A stretch of DNA of 5,253 nt from an uncultured Faecalibacterium sp. (GCA_934540955.1 CAKTCY010000084.1:1-5253); one strand, 5' to 3'. Positions 1-5,178 are shown, counted from the stretch's first letter. Notes: generated by a model from the sequence alone, not told the origin. Numbers and translations: made by a program.

Positions 1-199
1 CCCGGATGGCCTGCCGTATCGCGTCGATGCTTTCCCGGTTGATACGGGCCAGCCCTTGCAGGGTGTAGTCCCAATCTCCCGGCAGGGAGAGCATTTGGGA
101 GAGTAAGCCTTTGGCTTTCAGGGACAAGGCCCGGTTCCGCAGGTGGTGGTTTGACATGACCGTGTAGCCGCTGTTCTTTTCTACCCGAAAAACTGCCAT
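1..199 (-). CDS. Replication-initiator-like winged-helix protein of a mobile element (N-terminal part only)
   Basis: The gene starts at 199 and runs off the left edge, so only the first 66 residues are visible. The start MAVFRVEK, followed by YTVMSNHHLRN, LSLKAKGLLSQMLSLP, DWDYTLQGLA and a recognition-helix-like segment (RINRESIDAIRQAIR), is the typical opening of the HTH/RepA-like proteins carried by Tn1549-type conjugative elements and plasmids of Clostridia. In that family this part is a DNA-binding winged helix, thought to act in replication or control of the element. An AGGAGG ribosome site lies 10 nt before the ATG. A GTG at 5 nt spacing is in another frame and hits a stop after seven codons, so the ATG is preferred. 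A terminator hairpin sits in the leader. Codon use is less GC-biased than in the chromosomal genes to the right. The family call is from recognised sequence style. Whether it really initiates replication is inference. Confidence 0.75.
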   Translation of the reverse strand, partial: MAVFRVEKNSGYTVMSNHHLRNRALSLKAKGLLSQMLSLPGDWDYTLQGLARINRESIDAIRQAIR

Positions 200-237
200 T
201 TCACGGATGCCTCCTTTCTGTTTTTGGGCAAAGAAAA

Positions 238-268
238 AGCCGCAGGCTTTTTGTGAAAGTCTGCGGCT
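238..268 (-). terminator. Rho-independent terminator on the minus strand
   Basis: A 13-bp stem (238-250 with 256-268, one G-T pair) encloses a 5-nt TTGTG loop. Read on the minus strand it is followed directly by TTTTTCTTT, the pattern of an intrinsic terminator. It lies 18 nt after the stop of the gene fragment at 287-430 and would also end the rlmD transcript, which has no closer hairpin. It is also 39 nt before the start of the replication-initiator-like gene, so it might act as an attenuator if a promoter lies to its right. Confidence 0.8.
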
Positions 269-286
269 ATGCCGATTGTTAGATAT

Positions 287-430
287 TCAATTCTTTGTGT
301 TTCCGCACTCCATATCAATTACCACCGAAACAGTAATGTGATTTTCAATGCGTTTGTTGCGGAGTTTATCGCCCTCGCCATCGAACACAACGTGACGAGA
401 AAATAACGTAAAACGGAGGATTTCTACTAG
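287..430 (-). pseudogene. C-terminal fragment of an unidentified element gene, no start codon
   Basis: On the minus strand an open frame of 47 codons ends in TGA at 287-289. It reads like real protein: LVEILRFTLFSRHVVFDG, then EGDKLRNKRIENHITVSVVI and DMECGNTKN, with a basic stretch followed by a beta-strand-like segment. The stop is followed at proper distance by a terminator, which supports a true gene end. There is no ATG near its 5' end and no ribosome site. The frame continues into the rlmD tail only as an out-of-frame reading. It may be a gene split by integration, whose front half lies at the other end of the element, or a decayed remnant. I do not recognise the family; recombinase C-termini were considered but no motif supports this. 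The plus strand of the same DNA gives a poorer peptide. Confidence 0.4.
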
Positions 431-1581
431 ATTTCTCTTTGTAGCGAAACTATCGCTTCGACATGCTCCGTATGGGGGAACATATCCACCGGGGTAAAGC
501 CCTCGGCCTTATAGCCCAGCTTTGTCAGGGTGGCAAGGTCGCGGGCGAGGGTGACGGGGTTGCAGCTGACGTAGACCACGCGCTTCGGCGCCATACGCGC
601 CACGCTGGCAAGGAATTCCGGGGTGGAGCCCTCGCGCGGGGGGTCCATAAAGATCACGTCTGCCTTCTCCCCTGCTGCGGCCGCCTCGCTGATCCAGCGG
701 GTGGCGTCGGCGGCAAAGAAGCGGGCGTTCTTTACGCCGTTGTGCCTTGCGTTGCCAATGGCATCCTGTACGGCGTCCCGGTTCAGCTCCACGCCCACCA
801 CCTGCTTTGCATAGTCGGCGGCGGTCAGGCCGATGGTGCCGATGCCGCAGTAGGCGTCCAGCACCACCTCTTTACCGGTCAGCTTTGCGGCCTCCACCGC
901 AAGGCTGTACAGCACGGCGGTCTGCGCCGGGTTTACCTGATAAAAGCTGCGCGGGCTGATGGCGTAGGTCTTGCCGCAGAGGGTGTCCAGAATGAACCCC
1001 TTGCCGTAAAGCACCTTTTCCGCCTCGCCCAGCACCACGCTGGTCTTGCGGCTGTTCACGTTCTGCACCACGGTGGTCACGGTCACGCCGCGCTGCGCGC
1101 TCTCCGCCAGCAGTGCCTTTACAAAGTTCTTGGCGCCCGGCAGCACCGGCTGCGCCGTCACCAGCACCACCATCACCTGCCCGGTGGCTACGCCCCGCCG
1201 CAGCAGGCAGTGGCGCACAAGTCCGGTGCCCTTGTCCTCGTCGTAGGGCTGGTAGCGGCAGGCGTTGGCGGCAGCCCGCACCGCCTGCATGGTCTTGTCC
1301 AGCACCTCGTCCTGCAGCAGACAGCTTTCTACCGGCAGCACCTTGTGGCTGTTTGCCGCGTAGATGCCGGAGGTCAGTTTTCCACCCCAGCCGGGGGCAA
1401 AGGTGGAAATCACCTTATTGCGGTAGTGGTAGGGCTGCTCCATGCCCCGGATGGGGTGCACCGGGCCGTATTTGCCCACAAGAGCCCGCACTTTTTCTTC
1501 CTTCTGTTTCAGCTGCGCGGCATAGTCCAGCCCCAGCAGAGGGCAGCCGCCGCAGTTTTTGGCACGCAGTTTGCAATCCAT
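427..1581 (-). CDS. rlmD: 23S rRNA (uracil-5-)-methyltransferase, RlmD/RlmCD type
   Basis: This SAM-dependent enzyme methylates C5 of a uracil in 23S rRNA (U1939 for RlmD; Gram-positive RlmCD also does U747). Of 384 residues, Cys3, Cys10, Cys13 and Cys87 (VESCLLQ) match the four iron-sulphur ligands of the family. The substrate-loop motif QVNPAQTAVLY is at 215-225, the SAM-binding motif LDAYCGIGTIGL at 241-252, DPPREG at 313-318, the catalytic Cys340 in YVSCNPVTLARDL, and the general base Glu374 in HTEHVE. The N-terminal TRAM domain of about 60 residues found in many homologues is absent. The start is supported by AGGAAG 8 nt before the ATG and by the cysteine motif beginning at residue 3. 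The gene is divergent from the ROK kinase. Its last dozen or so codons shift to AT-rich choices (ATA, GTT, CTA, CAA, AGA), and two TAG stops occur in tandem, which suggests a tail supplied by an integrated element. Substrate position cannot be decided from sequence. Confidence 0.93.
   Translation of the reverse strand: MDCKLRAKNCGGCPLLGLDYAAQLKQKEEKVRALVGKYGPVHPIRGMEQPYHYRNKVISTFAPGWGGKLTSGIYAANSHKVLPVESCLLQDEVLDKTMQAVRAAANACRYQPYDEDKGTGLVRHCLLRRGVATGQVMVVLVTAQPVLPGAKNFVKALLAESAQRGVTVTTVVQNVNSRKTSVVLGEAEKVLYGKGFILDTLCGKTYAISPRSFYQVNPAQTAVLYSLAVEAAKLTGKEVVLDAYCGIGTIGLTAADYAKQVVGVELNRDAVQDAIGNARHNGVKNARFFAADATRWISEAAAAGEKADVIFMDPPREGSTPEFLASVARMAPKRVVYVSCNPVTLARDLATLTKLGYKAEGFTPVDMFPHTEHVEAIVSLQREI
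430..466. other. Probable attachment-site junction of a mobile element in the rlmD 3' end
   Basis: The composition changes sharply within this segment, from GC-rich rlmD codons on the right to AT-richer element DNA on the left. It encodes the last conserved motif of rlmD (HVE, with the catalytic Glu374) and a short tail. A small inverted repeat, AGCGA (443-447) and TCGCT (453-457) with a 5-nt spacer, lies inside and could be a recombinase core, but repeats this short also occur by chance. The 3' end of rum/rlmD genes is a known integration site of conjugative elements, for example in streptococci. The second copy of the core would be at the far end of the element, outside this window, so the exact crossover is not known. 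Confidence 0.45.
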
Positions 1582-1619
1582 GGCAGTTTCTTCCTTTATA
1601 TAACAGATACTCTCTTTTC

Positions 1620-1648
1620 AGGATATCACAGGGCGGGGTGGATTGCAA
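1620..1648 (-). promoter_or_regulatory. Candidate sigma-A promoter of rlmD
   Basis: On the minus strand TTGCAA (1643-1648) is separated by 17 bp from TATCCT (1620-1625); each box matches the consensus at four of six positions. The predicted transcript start is about 30 nt before the rlmD ATG and leaves room for the AAGGAAG ribosome site. TATATAA nearer the gene is an alternative -10 box, but it would place the transcript start inside the ribosome site. Confidence 0.4.
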
Positions 1649-1696
1649 CCGCAAGCCGGGGCGAATTTTTGCAGTTTTCATTTTCACCGCCGGGGC

Positions 1697-1725
1697 TTTA
1701 CTTTCCCGCGATGATTTGCCATAAT
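1697..1725 (+). promoter_or_regulatory. Candidate sigma-A promoter of the ROK kinase gene
   Basis: TTTACT (1697-1702), a 17-bp spacer and CATAAT (1720-1725) match the -35 and -10 consensus at four and five of six positions. The transcript would begin near 1732, about 30 nt before the ATG at 1763. The promoter is back to back with that of rlmD in a 181-bp intergenic region; no clear operator repeat was seen between them. Confidence 0.45.
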
Positions 1726-1762
1726 AGGGACAGAAAACGACCGTTTGCGGGAGGGCTATAAG

Positions 1763-2683
1763 ATGAAGGTCATGGTTTTTGATGTAGGCGGCACCGAGAT
1801 CAAATACTCGGTCATGGACGAGCAACTGCACCGCACGAGCAGCGGCGCGGTACCCACGCCGCAGGACACACAGGCGCAGTTTCTGGATACGGTCTACCGG
1901 CTGTATGCGCCCCATAAGGACGAGGTGACCGGCATTGCCATGGCGCTGCCGGGCTTTGTGGATAACCGCACCGGCTATGTGTCCAACGGCGGGGCGCTGC
2001 TGTACAATACCGCCACCCCGGTGGGGCAGCTGCTGGCAGAAAAGTGCGGCTGTCCCGTTATTCTGGAAAACGACGGCAAGGCCGCCGCCATGGCAGAGCT
2101 GGCAAACGGTGCCCTGAAGGGCTGCTGCAACGCGGCGGTGTTCATCATCGGCACCGGCGTGGGCGGCGGCATCATCGCCAACGGGCAGCTGGTGCGCGGG
2201 GTACACTTTACCGCCGGGGAGTACAGCTTTGTCAACACCAACGCCGAGGCGTGGGACGCCCCGGACCAGAACATGGCCTGCCAGTGCAGCACCCGCAACC
2301 TGCTTATATGGTACCGCGCCCGCAAGGCACTGCCGGAGGACGCCCCGCTGGACGGCCGCAGCTTTTTTGCCGCCGCCAACGCCGGGGAGCCGGAGGCGCT
2401 GGAGGTGCTGCGGCGGTTCTGCCACGCGGTGGCGGTGCAGATCTTCAACCTGACCGTTCTGCTGGATGTGGAAAAGGTGGCCATCGGCGGCGGCATCAGC
2501 AAGCAGCCCCTGCTGCTGGAAGGTCTGCGCAGCGCCTACGATGGACTGTTCGCCTCCCGGGCGGGACAGGCCTACATGGAGGGCTTGCCCCGCTGCCAGA
2601 TCGTGCCCTGCGCCTTTTCCAGCGAGGCCAATCAGGTGGGCGTCGCCGCCGCATATTTTGAAGCCATGCAGAAAAAATGTTGA
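1763..2683 (+). CDS. ROK-family sugar kinase, zinc-motif-lacking (BglK-like)
   Basis: A cytoplasmic ATP-dependent kinase that phosphorylates a hexose or hexoside. The 306 residues fit the family length. The N-terminal phosphate motif DVGGTEIKYSV is at 7-17, the catalytic Asp104 lies in LENDGKAAAMAEL, the ATP-binding GTGVGGGI is at 130-137, the sugar-contacting AGE (Glu153) is at 151-153, and a C-terminal IGGGIS is at 241-246. The usual ROK zinc site (His plus CxCGxxGCxE) is missing; only a remnant CQC at 173-175 is present. This resembles beta-glucoside kinases such as Listeria/Lactobacillus BglK rather than NagK or GlcK, so a glucoside or other modified sugar is possible. The start at 1763 is chosen for GGGAGGG (1749-1755) 7 nt upstream; an in-frame TTG at 1745 would precede it. 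No HTH domain is present, so it is a kinase, not a ROK repressor. There is no terminator after it, so transcription may continue into the lipoprotein gene. The substrate is unknown. Confidence 0.88.
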   Translation: MKVMVFDVGGTEIKYSVMDEQLHRTSSGAVPTPQDTQAQFLDTVYRLYAPHKDEVTGIAMALPGFVDNRTGYVSNGGALLYNTATPVGQLLAEKCGCPVILENDGKAAAMAELANGALKGCCNAAVFIIGTGVGGGIIANGQLVRGVHFTAGEYSFVNTNAEAWDAPDQNMACQCSTRNLLIWYRARKALPEDAPLDGRSFFAAANAGEPEALEVLRRFCHAVAVQIFNLTVLLDVEKVAIGGGISKQPLLLEGLRSAYDGLFASRAGQAYMEGLPRCQIVPCAFSSEANQVGVAAAYFEAMQKKC

Positions 2684-2708
2684 TTTTCGGCCAGTTTCAT
2701 GGTACTAT
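2680..2708 (+). promoter_or_regulatory. Candidate promoter of the lipoprotein/ECF gene pair, overlapping the ROK stop codon
   Basis: TTGATT (2680-2685) overlaps the TGA stop of the kinase gene and is spaced by 17 bp from TACTAT (2703-2708). The transcript would begin near 2715, right at a small hairpin (CGTGC 2715-2719, GCACG 2725-2729), and give a leader of about 44 nt. That is too short for a cobalamin riboswitch. AAGGAG is the ribosome site of the next gene. Confidence 0.45.
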
Positions 2709-2758
2709 ATCTGCCGTGCGCTCTGCACGCAAAACACGAAACAAGGAGATCTTGAACC

Positions 2759-3220
2759 ATGAACACTCTGCATAAATTTGCTGCCCTGACCCTCAGTGCC
2801 GTGCTGTCCGTCTGCCTGCTGGCAGGCTGCGGCGCTTCCGCTTCCTCTACCGCTTCCAGCGCTGCCTCCTCTGTGGCTTCTTCTGTGGCCGCTTCCGAGA
2901 CTGCTTCTTCCGCTGCCAGTGAGGCACAGGCCACGGTGGAGTTCACCGTTACCGCTGCGGACGGCAGCGTGTCCAGCGTACTGCTGAACGTGACCGACGG
3001 CGAAAAGCTGAGCACCGCGCTGGCCGAGGCCGGTATCATCAGTCAGGAAGAGGCCGATGCCGGCTTTGTGACCACTGTGAACGGCGAGACTGCCGACTAC
3101 AACAAGGATCAGGCCTGGTGGTGCCTGACCGACGCTGCCGGTGAGATGACCACCGTGGGCGTGGCGGACATCGAGCTCCACGACGGTGACAGCTATGCCT
3201 TTACCTACACCAAGGGCTAA
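2759..3220 (+). CDS. DUF4430 (transcobalamin C-terminal-like) surface lipoprotein
   Basis: A 153-residue exported lipoprotein. Residues 1-23 form a lipoprotein signal peptide (Lys6, hydrophobic core, lipobox LAGC with the lipidated Cys24). Residues 25-58 are a Ser/Ala-rich flexible linker that would hold the domain away from the membrane. Residues about 59-152 match the DUF4430 domain: VTAADGSVSSVLLNV, TVNGETADYNKDQAWWCL, then VGVADIELHDGDSYAFTYT. The end resembles, from memory, the C-terminal beta domain of intrinsic factor and transcobalamin (YW...L, GVADY, final beta strand), which caps cobalamin in animals. The start is set by AAGGAG 10 nt upstream and by the signal peptide. It overlaps the S-component gene that follows by 26 nt, so the two are probably translated together and work together. 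Likely role: capturing a small ligand at the cell surface for the ECF transporter. The ligand is not shown by the sequence; a corrinoid is the best guess. Confidence 0.85.
   Translation: MNTLHKFAALTLSAVLSVCLLAGCGASASSTASSAASSVASSVAASETASSAASEAQATVEFTVTAADGSVSSVLLNVTDGEKLSTALAEAGIISQEEADAGFVTTVNGETADYNKDQAWWCLTDAAGEMTTVGVADIELHDGDSYAFTYTKG
2867..2890 (+). repeat. Two tandem 12-bp units in the Ser/Ala linker
   Basis: TCCTCTGTGGCT (2867-2878) and TCTTCTGTGGCC (2879-2890) encode SSVA twice. They lie in a broader low-complexity stretch (about 2830-2925) of Ser and Ala codons. Unit length is a multiple of three, so copy change would lengthen or shorten the linker without a frameshift. Confidence 0.7.
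3185..3189 (+). promoter_or_regulatory. Internal ribosome binding site GGTGA for the S-component gene
   Basis: GGTGA lies inside the end of the lipoprotein gene, 5 nt before the ATG at 3195. It pairs with the outer part of the anti-Shine-Dalgarno sequence (the GGTGA of GGAGGTGA). It is the best-placed site for any start in this frame and argues for ATG 3195 over the in-frame GTG at 3186 or 3246. Confidence 0.45.
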
Positions 3221-3734
3221 AAAGCCGGTAGCACTGCACACCCGGGTGCTGCGGCTGGTGCTCAGCGGCCTGATGGGCGCGCTGCTGGTGGTGAGCAAGC
3301 AGGCCATGAGCGGCCTGCCCAATCTGGAGCCGGTGAGCCTGCTCATCATCCTGTTTGCACTGGAGCTGCCCCGGGAGACCCCCGGCGCTATCACGGTATT
3401 CATCCTGCTGCAGGGCGTGCTTTACGGCTTTGGCCTGTGGTGGGTGATGTACCTGTATGTGTGGTATCTGCTGGCGCTGCTGGCATGGCTGCTGCGCCGC
3501 ATGGACTACGCCTTTTTCTGGGCGGTGTTCAGCGGGCTGTACGGCCTGTGCTTCGGCGGGCTGTGCGCGGCGGTGTATCTGTTTGCCAAAACGCCCGCCT
3601 TTGCCCTGAGCTGGTGGCTCAGCGGCCTGAGCTACGATGCACTGCACGGCATCGGCAATTTTGTGCTGATGCTGCTGCTCTACCGCCCGCTGCGCCGTGC
3701 GCTGCAAATGGCAAAAAAGCAGCTGCACATCTAA
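3195..3734 (+). CDS. ECF transporter S component (substrate-specific membrane subunit)
   Basis: A 179-residue integral membrane protein of the size and layout of the S components of energy-coupling factor vitamin transporters. About six membrane segments can be seen, near residues 20-37, 46-60, 64-83, 85-101, 107-131 and 147-166. The N-terminus is short and basic. The first helix carries a small-residue face (SGLMGALL) like the AxxxA-type surface by which S components dock on EcfT. The LPNLEPVSLLIILF segment after helix 1 is a recurring pattern of uncharacterised S components. No EcfA or EcfT gene is in the window, so it would share a housekeeping ECF module. It starts inside the DUF4430 lipoprotein gene (26-nt overlap, different frame), pointing to coupled translation and a joint function. 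The start is uncertain (GTG 3186 and GTG 3246 are alternatives). Substrate unknown; a corrinoid or related cofactor is inferred only from the partner lipoprotein. Confidence 0.8.
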   Translation: MPLPTPRAKKPVALHTRVLRLVLSGLMGALLVVSKQAMSGLPNLEPVSLLIILFALELPRETPGAITVFILLQGVLYGFGLWWVMYLYVWYLLALLAWLLRRMDYAFFWAVFSGLYGLCFGGLCAAVYLFAKTPAFALSWWLSGLSYDALHGIGNFVLMLLLYRPLRRALQMAKKQLHI

Positions 3735-3753
3735 TATTTTCTTTGTAAAAACA

Positions 3754-3787
3754 CAGAGCCGGACAGCCCGCGGGCTGTCCGGCTCTG
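3754..3787. terminator. Shared terminator: perfect 34-nt palindrome between convergent genes
   Basis: Two 17-nt arms (3754-3770 and 3771-3787) are exact inverted repeats with no spacer; the RNA would fold with a small CG-rich loop. On the minus strand the stem is followed by TGTTTTTAC, a good U-tract, so it ends folC transcripts 30 nt after the stop. On the plus strand the following CTTGTATTC is a weaker tract, but the stem is strong and 19 nt after the S-component stop, so it probably acts in both directions. Confidence 0.85.
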
Positions 3788-3817
3788 CTTGTATTCAAAA
3801 ATATTTTTTCTGCATTG

Positions 3818-5089
3818 TTACGCATTCAGACGGGCAAAGGCCTGCCGGACATCGCCGGAGAAATACAGCGTGCCCAGTGCGCACACCGGGCCCTCGCCGC
3901 CCAGCTCCTCTGCGCGCGCCACACCGGCCTCGATGCTGTCCGCAGCCTCGGCGGTGCAGCCGTAGGCGCGGATATGCTCTGCCAGCGTCTGCGCCGGCAT
4001 GGCGCGGGGGTTGTGCGCCGTCACGGTCACGAACCGCTCGGCCAGCGGTGCCAGCAGCGCCAGCATCTCGTCCACGTCCTTATCTGCCATGATGCTGACC
4101 AGAAAAACGAATTTCTGCCCGGGGAAGCGATCTTTCAGGCTCTGTACCGTGGCGCGCATTCCGTGGGCGTTATGGCTGCCGTCCAGCACAAAGGCCGGGC
4201 TGTGGCGCAGCAGCTCAAAGCGCCCGGGCCAGCTCACCTGTTCCAACCCGGTGCGGATGGCGCTTTCCGGGATGTTCCAGCCCTGCTGCCGCAGCACCCG
4301 CAGGGCGGTGATGGCCAGCGCGGCGTTGCGGGGCTGATAGCTGCCGATGAGCGGCAGACGCACCCCGTCCAGCCCGTCAAAGCTGAAGGTAACTGCGTCC
4401 AGATCTCCGCCGGTGATCTGCAGCTTGGCAAAGTCCACCTCGGTAAAGGGGGCATTCTGCTGCGCCGCCACCCGGCGCAGCACGGTGTCTGCCTCCGGTG
4501 CGCCGCCGTAGCTTACCACCGGGCAGCCCGGCTTGATGATGCCGGCCTTTGCGGCGGCAATATCCGCCAGCGTGGGGCCAAGCTCCTTGACGTGATCCAT
4601 GCCCAGTGCGGTGATCACCGCGCAGGCAGGCTTTTCAATGACATTGGTGGAATCCAGCGTGCCGCCAAGCCCCACCTCCAGCACCACGATATCGCACTGC
4701 TGCTGCGCAAAATAGAGCATTCCCAGTGCGGTGATGATCTCGAACTCGGTGGGCACGTCCTCCATGGCATCGGCGGCGGGCTTTACCTGCTCCACCAGCT
4801 TCACCAGCGCCTCGTCCGGGATCTGCTGTCCGTTGATCTGGATGCGCTCGTTGAACCGGTTGATGAAGGGCGAGGTATACAGTCCCACCCGGTAACCGGC
4901 GGCCTGCAGGCAGGAAGCCAGCATTGCCGCCGTGCTGCCCTTGCCGTTAGTGCCCGCCACATGGACGAATTGCAGCTTTTTGTGCGGGTCGCCCAGTGCA
5001 GCCAGCAGGGTGCGGGTGCGGGTAAGCCCGGGCTTATGCCCCGCCCACTGCACCGCGTGGATGTATTCCATTGCCTGTTCGTAGTTCAT
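3818..5089 (-). CDS. folC: Folylpolyglutamate synthase / dihydrofolate synthase
   Basis: A cytoplasmic Mur-ligase-family enzyme that adds glutamate to folates with ATP and, in bifunctional forms, also to dihydropteroate. The 423 residues match the usual length. The P-loop AGTNGKGS is at 45-52, TSPFINRFNERIQ at 72-84, LEVGLGGTLDSTNV at 137-150, the HVKELG...AAKAGIIKPG segment with the probable carbamylated Lys181 at 166-188, SWPGRFE at 286-292, DGSHNAHG (C-domain, near the glutamate site) at 303-310 and IMADKD at 333-338. The common GGRLDATN is GGTLDSTN here, a variant I recall from related clostridia. The start is set by GAGG (complement of 5098-5101), 8 nt before the ATG. The gene stands alone among non-folate neighbours, between two perfect palindromes. 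No convincing promoter is visible in the 39 nt between the upstream palindrome and the ATG. Whether it has the dihydrofolate synthase activity cannot be told from sequence. Confidence 0.95.
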   Translation of the reverse strand: MNYEQAMEYIHAVQWAGHKPGLTRTRTLLAALGDPHKKLQFVHVAGTNGKGSTAAMLASCLQAAGYRVGLYTSPFINRFNERIQINGQQIPDEALVKLVEQVKPAADAMEDVPTEFEIITALGMLYFAQQQCDIVVLEVGLGGTLDSTNVIEKPACAVITALGMDHVKELGPTLADIAAAKAGIIKPGCPVVSYGGAPEADTVLRRVAAQQNAPFTEVDFAKLQITGGDLDAVTFSFDGLDGVRLPLIGSYQPRNAALAITALRVLRQQGWNIPESAIRTGLEQVSWPGRFELLRHSPAFVLDGSHNAHGMRATVQSLKDRFPGQKFVFLVSIMADKDVDEMLALLAPLAERFVTVTAHNPRAMPAQTLAEHIRAYGCTAEAADSIEAGVARAEELGGEGPVCALGTLYFSGDVRQAFARLNA

Positions 5090-5128
5090 AGATACTGCCT
5101 CGATTCAAGGAATAATATTAAAAATTCC

Positions 5129-5164
5129 GGAGCACCGGAGCGTCTGCAGACGCTCCGGTGCTCC
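5129..5164 (-). terminator. Perfect 36-nt palindrome, probable terminator of the gene upstream of folC
   Basis: Two 18-nt arms (5129-5146 and 5147-5164) are exact inverted repeats centred on CTGCAG. On the minus strand the stem is followed by GGAATTTTTAA, a U-tract starting a few bases late. It lies 14 nt after the stop of the partial gene at 5179-5253 and 39 nt before the folC start. It is the likely end of the upstream transcript, or a partial terminator that controls read-through into folC. Confidence 0.7.
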
Positions 5165-5178
5165 ATTTTATAGAACTC

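Noticed and set aside
290..408. Plus-strand reading of the element region (ending in EFIALAIEHNVTRK) followed by ACGGAGGA
   Set aside because: The frame looks plausible only in its last part and no gene follows the ribosome-site-like sequence; the minus-strand reading, with a stop and a terminator, fits better.
1652..1699. Imperfect inverted repeat (AAGCC...GGCTT with GGCG...CGCC inside) between the divergent promoters
   Set aside because: The arms are broken and far apart; not distinguishable from chance in GC-rich DNA.
463..1761. 432-codon open frame on the plus strand opposite rlmD
   Set aside because: It is the antisense shadow of a clearly functional rlmD; rich in His, Gly and Ala, with no domain or ribosome site. 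Long antisense frames are expected at this GC content.
1415..2425. 336-codon open frame on the minus strand over the ROK gene and the intergenic region
   Set aside because: It crosses the divergent promoters and runs opposite the ROK coding region and out of frame with rlmD; no motifs.
2684..2758. Possible cobalamin riboswitch before the lipoprotein gene
   Set aside because: The leader is only about 44 nt from the predicted transcript start and 75 nt in all, far too short for that class, and no B12-box-like segment is seen.
3797..3808. AT palindrome AAAAATATTTTT near the folC stop
   Set aside because: Low-complexity sequence beside a terminator; too simple to call a binding site.
3815..5173. 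452-codon open frame on the plus strand opposite folC
   Set aside because: Same cause: antisense of a gene with intact FolC motifs; the composition is not protein-like and no start signal is present.
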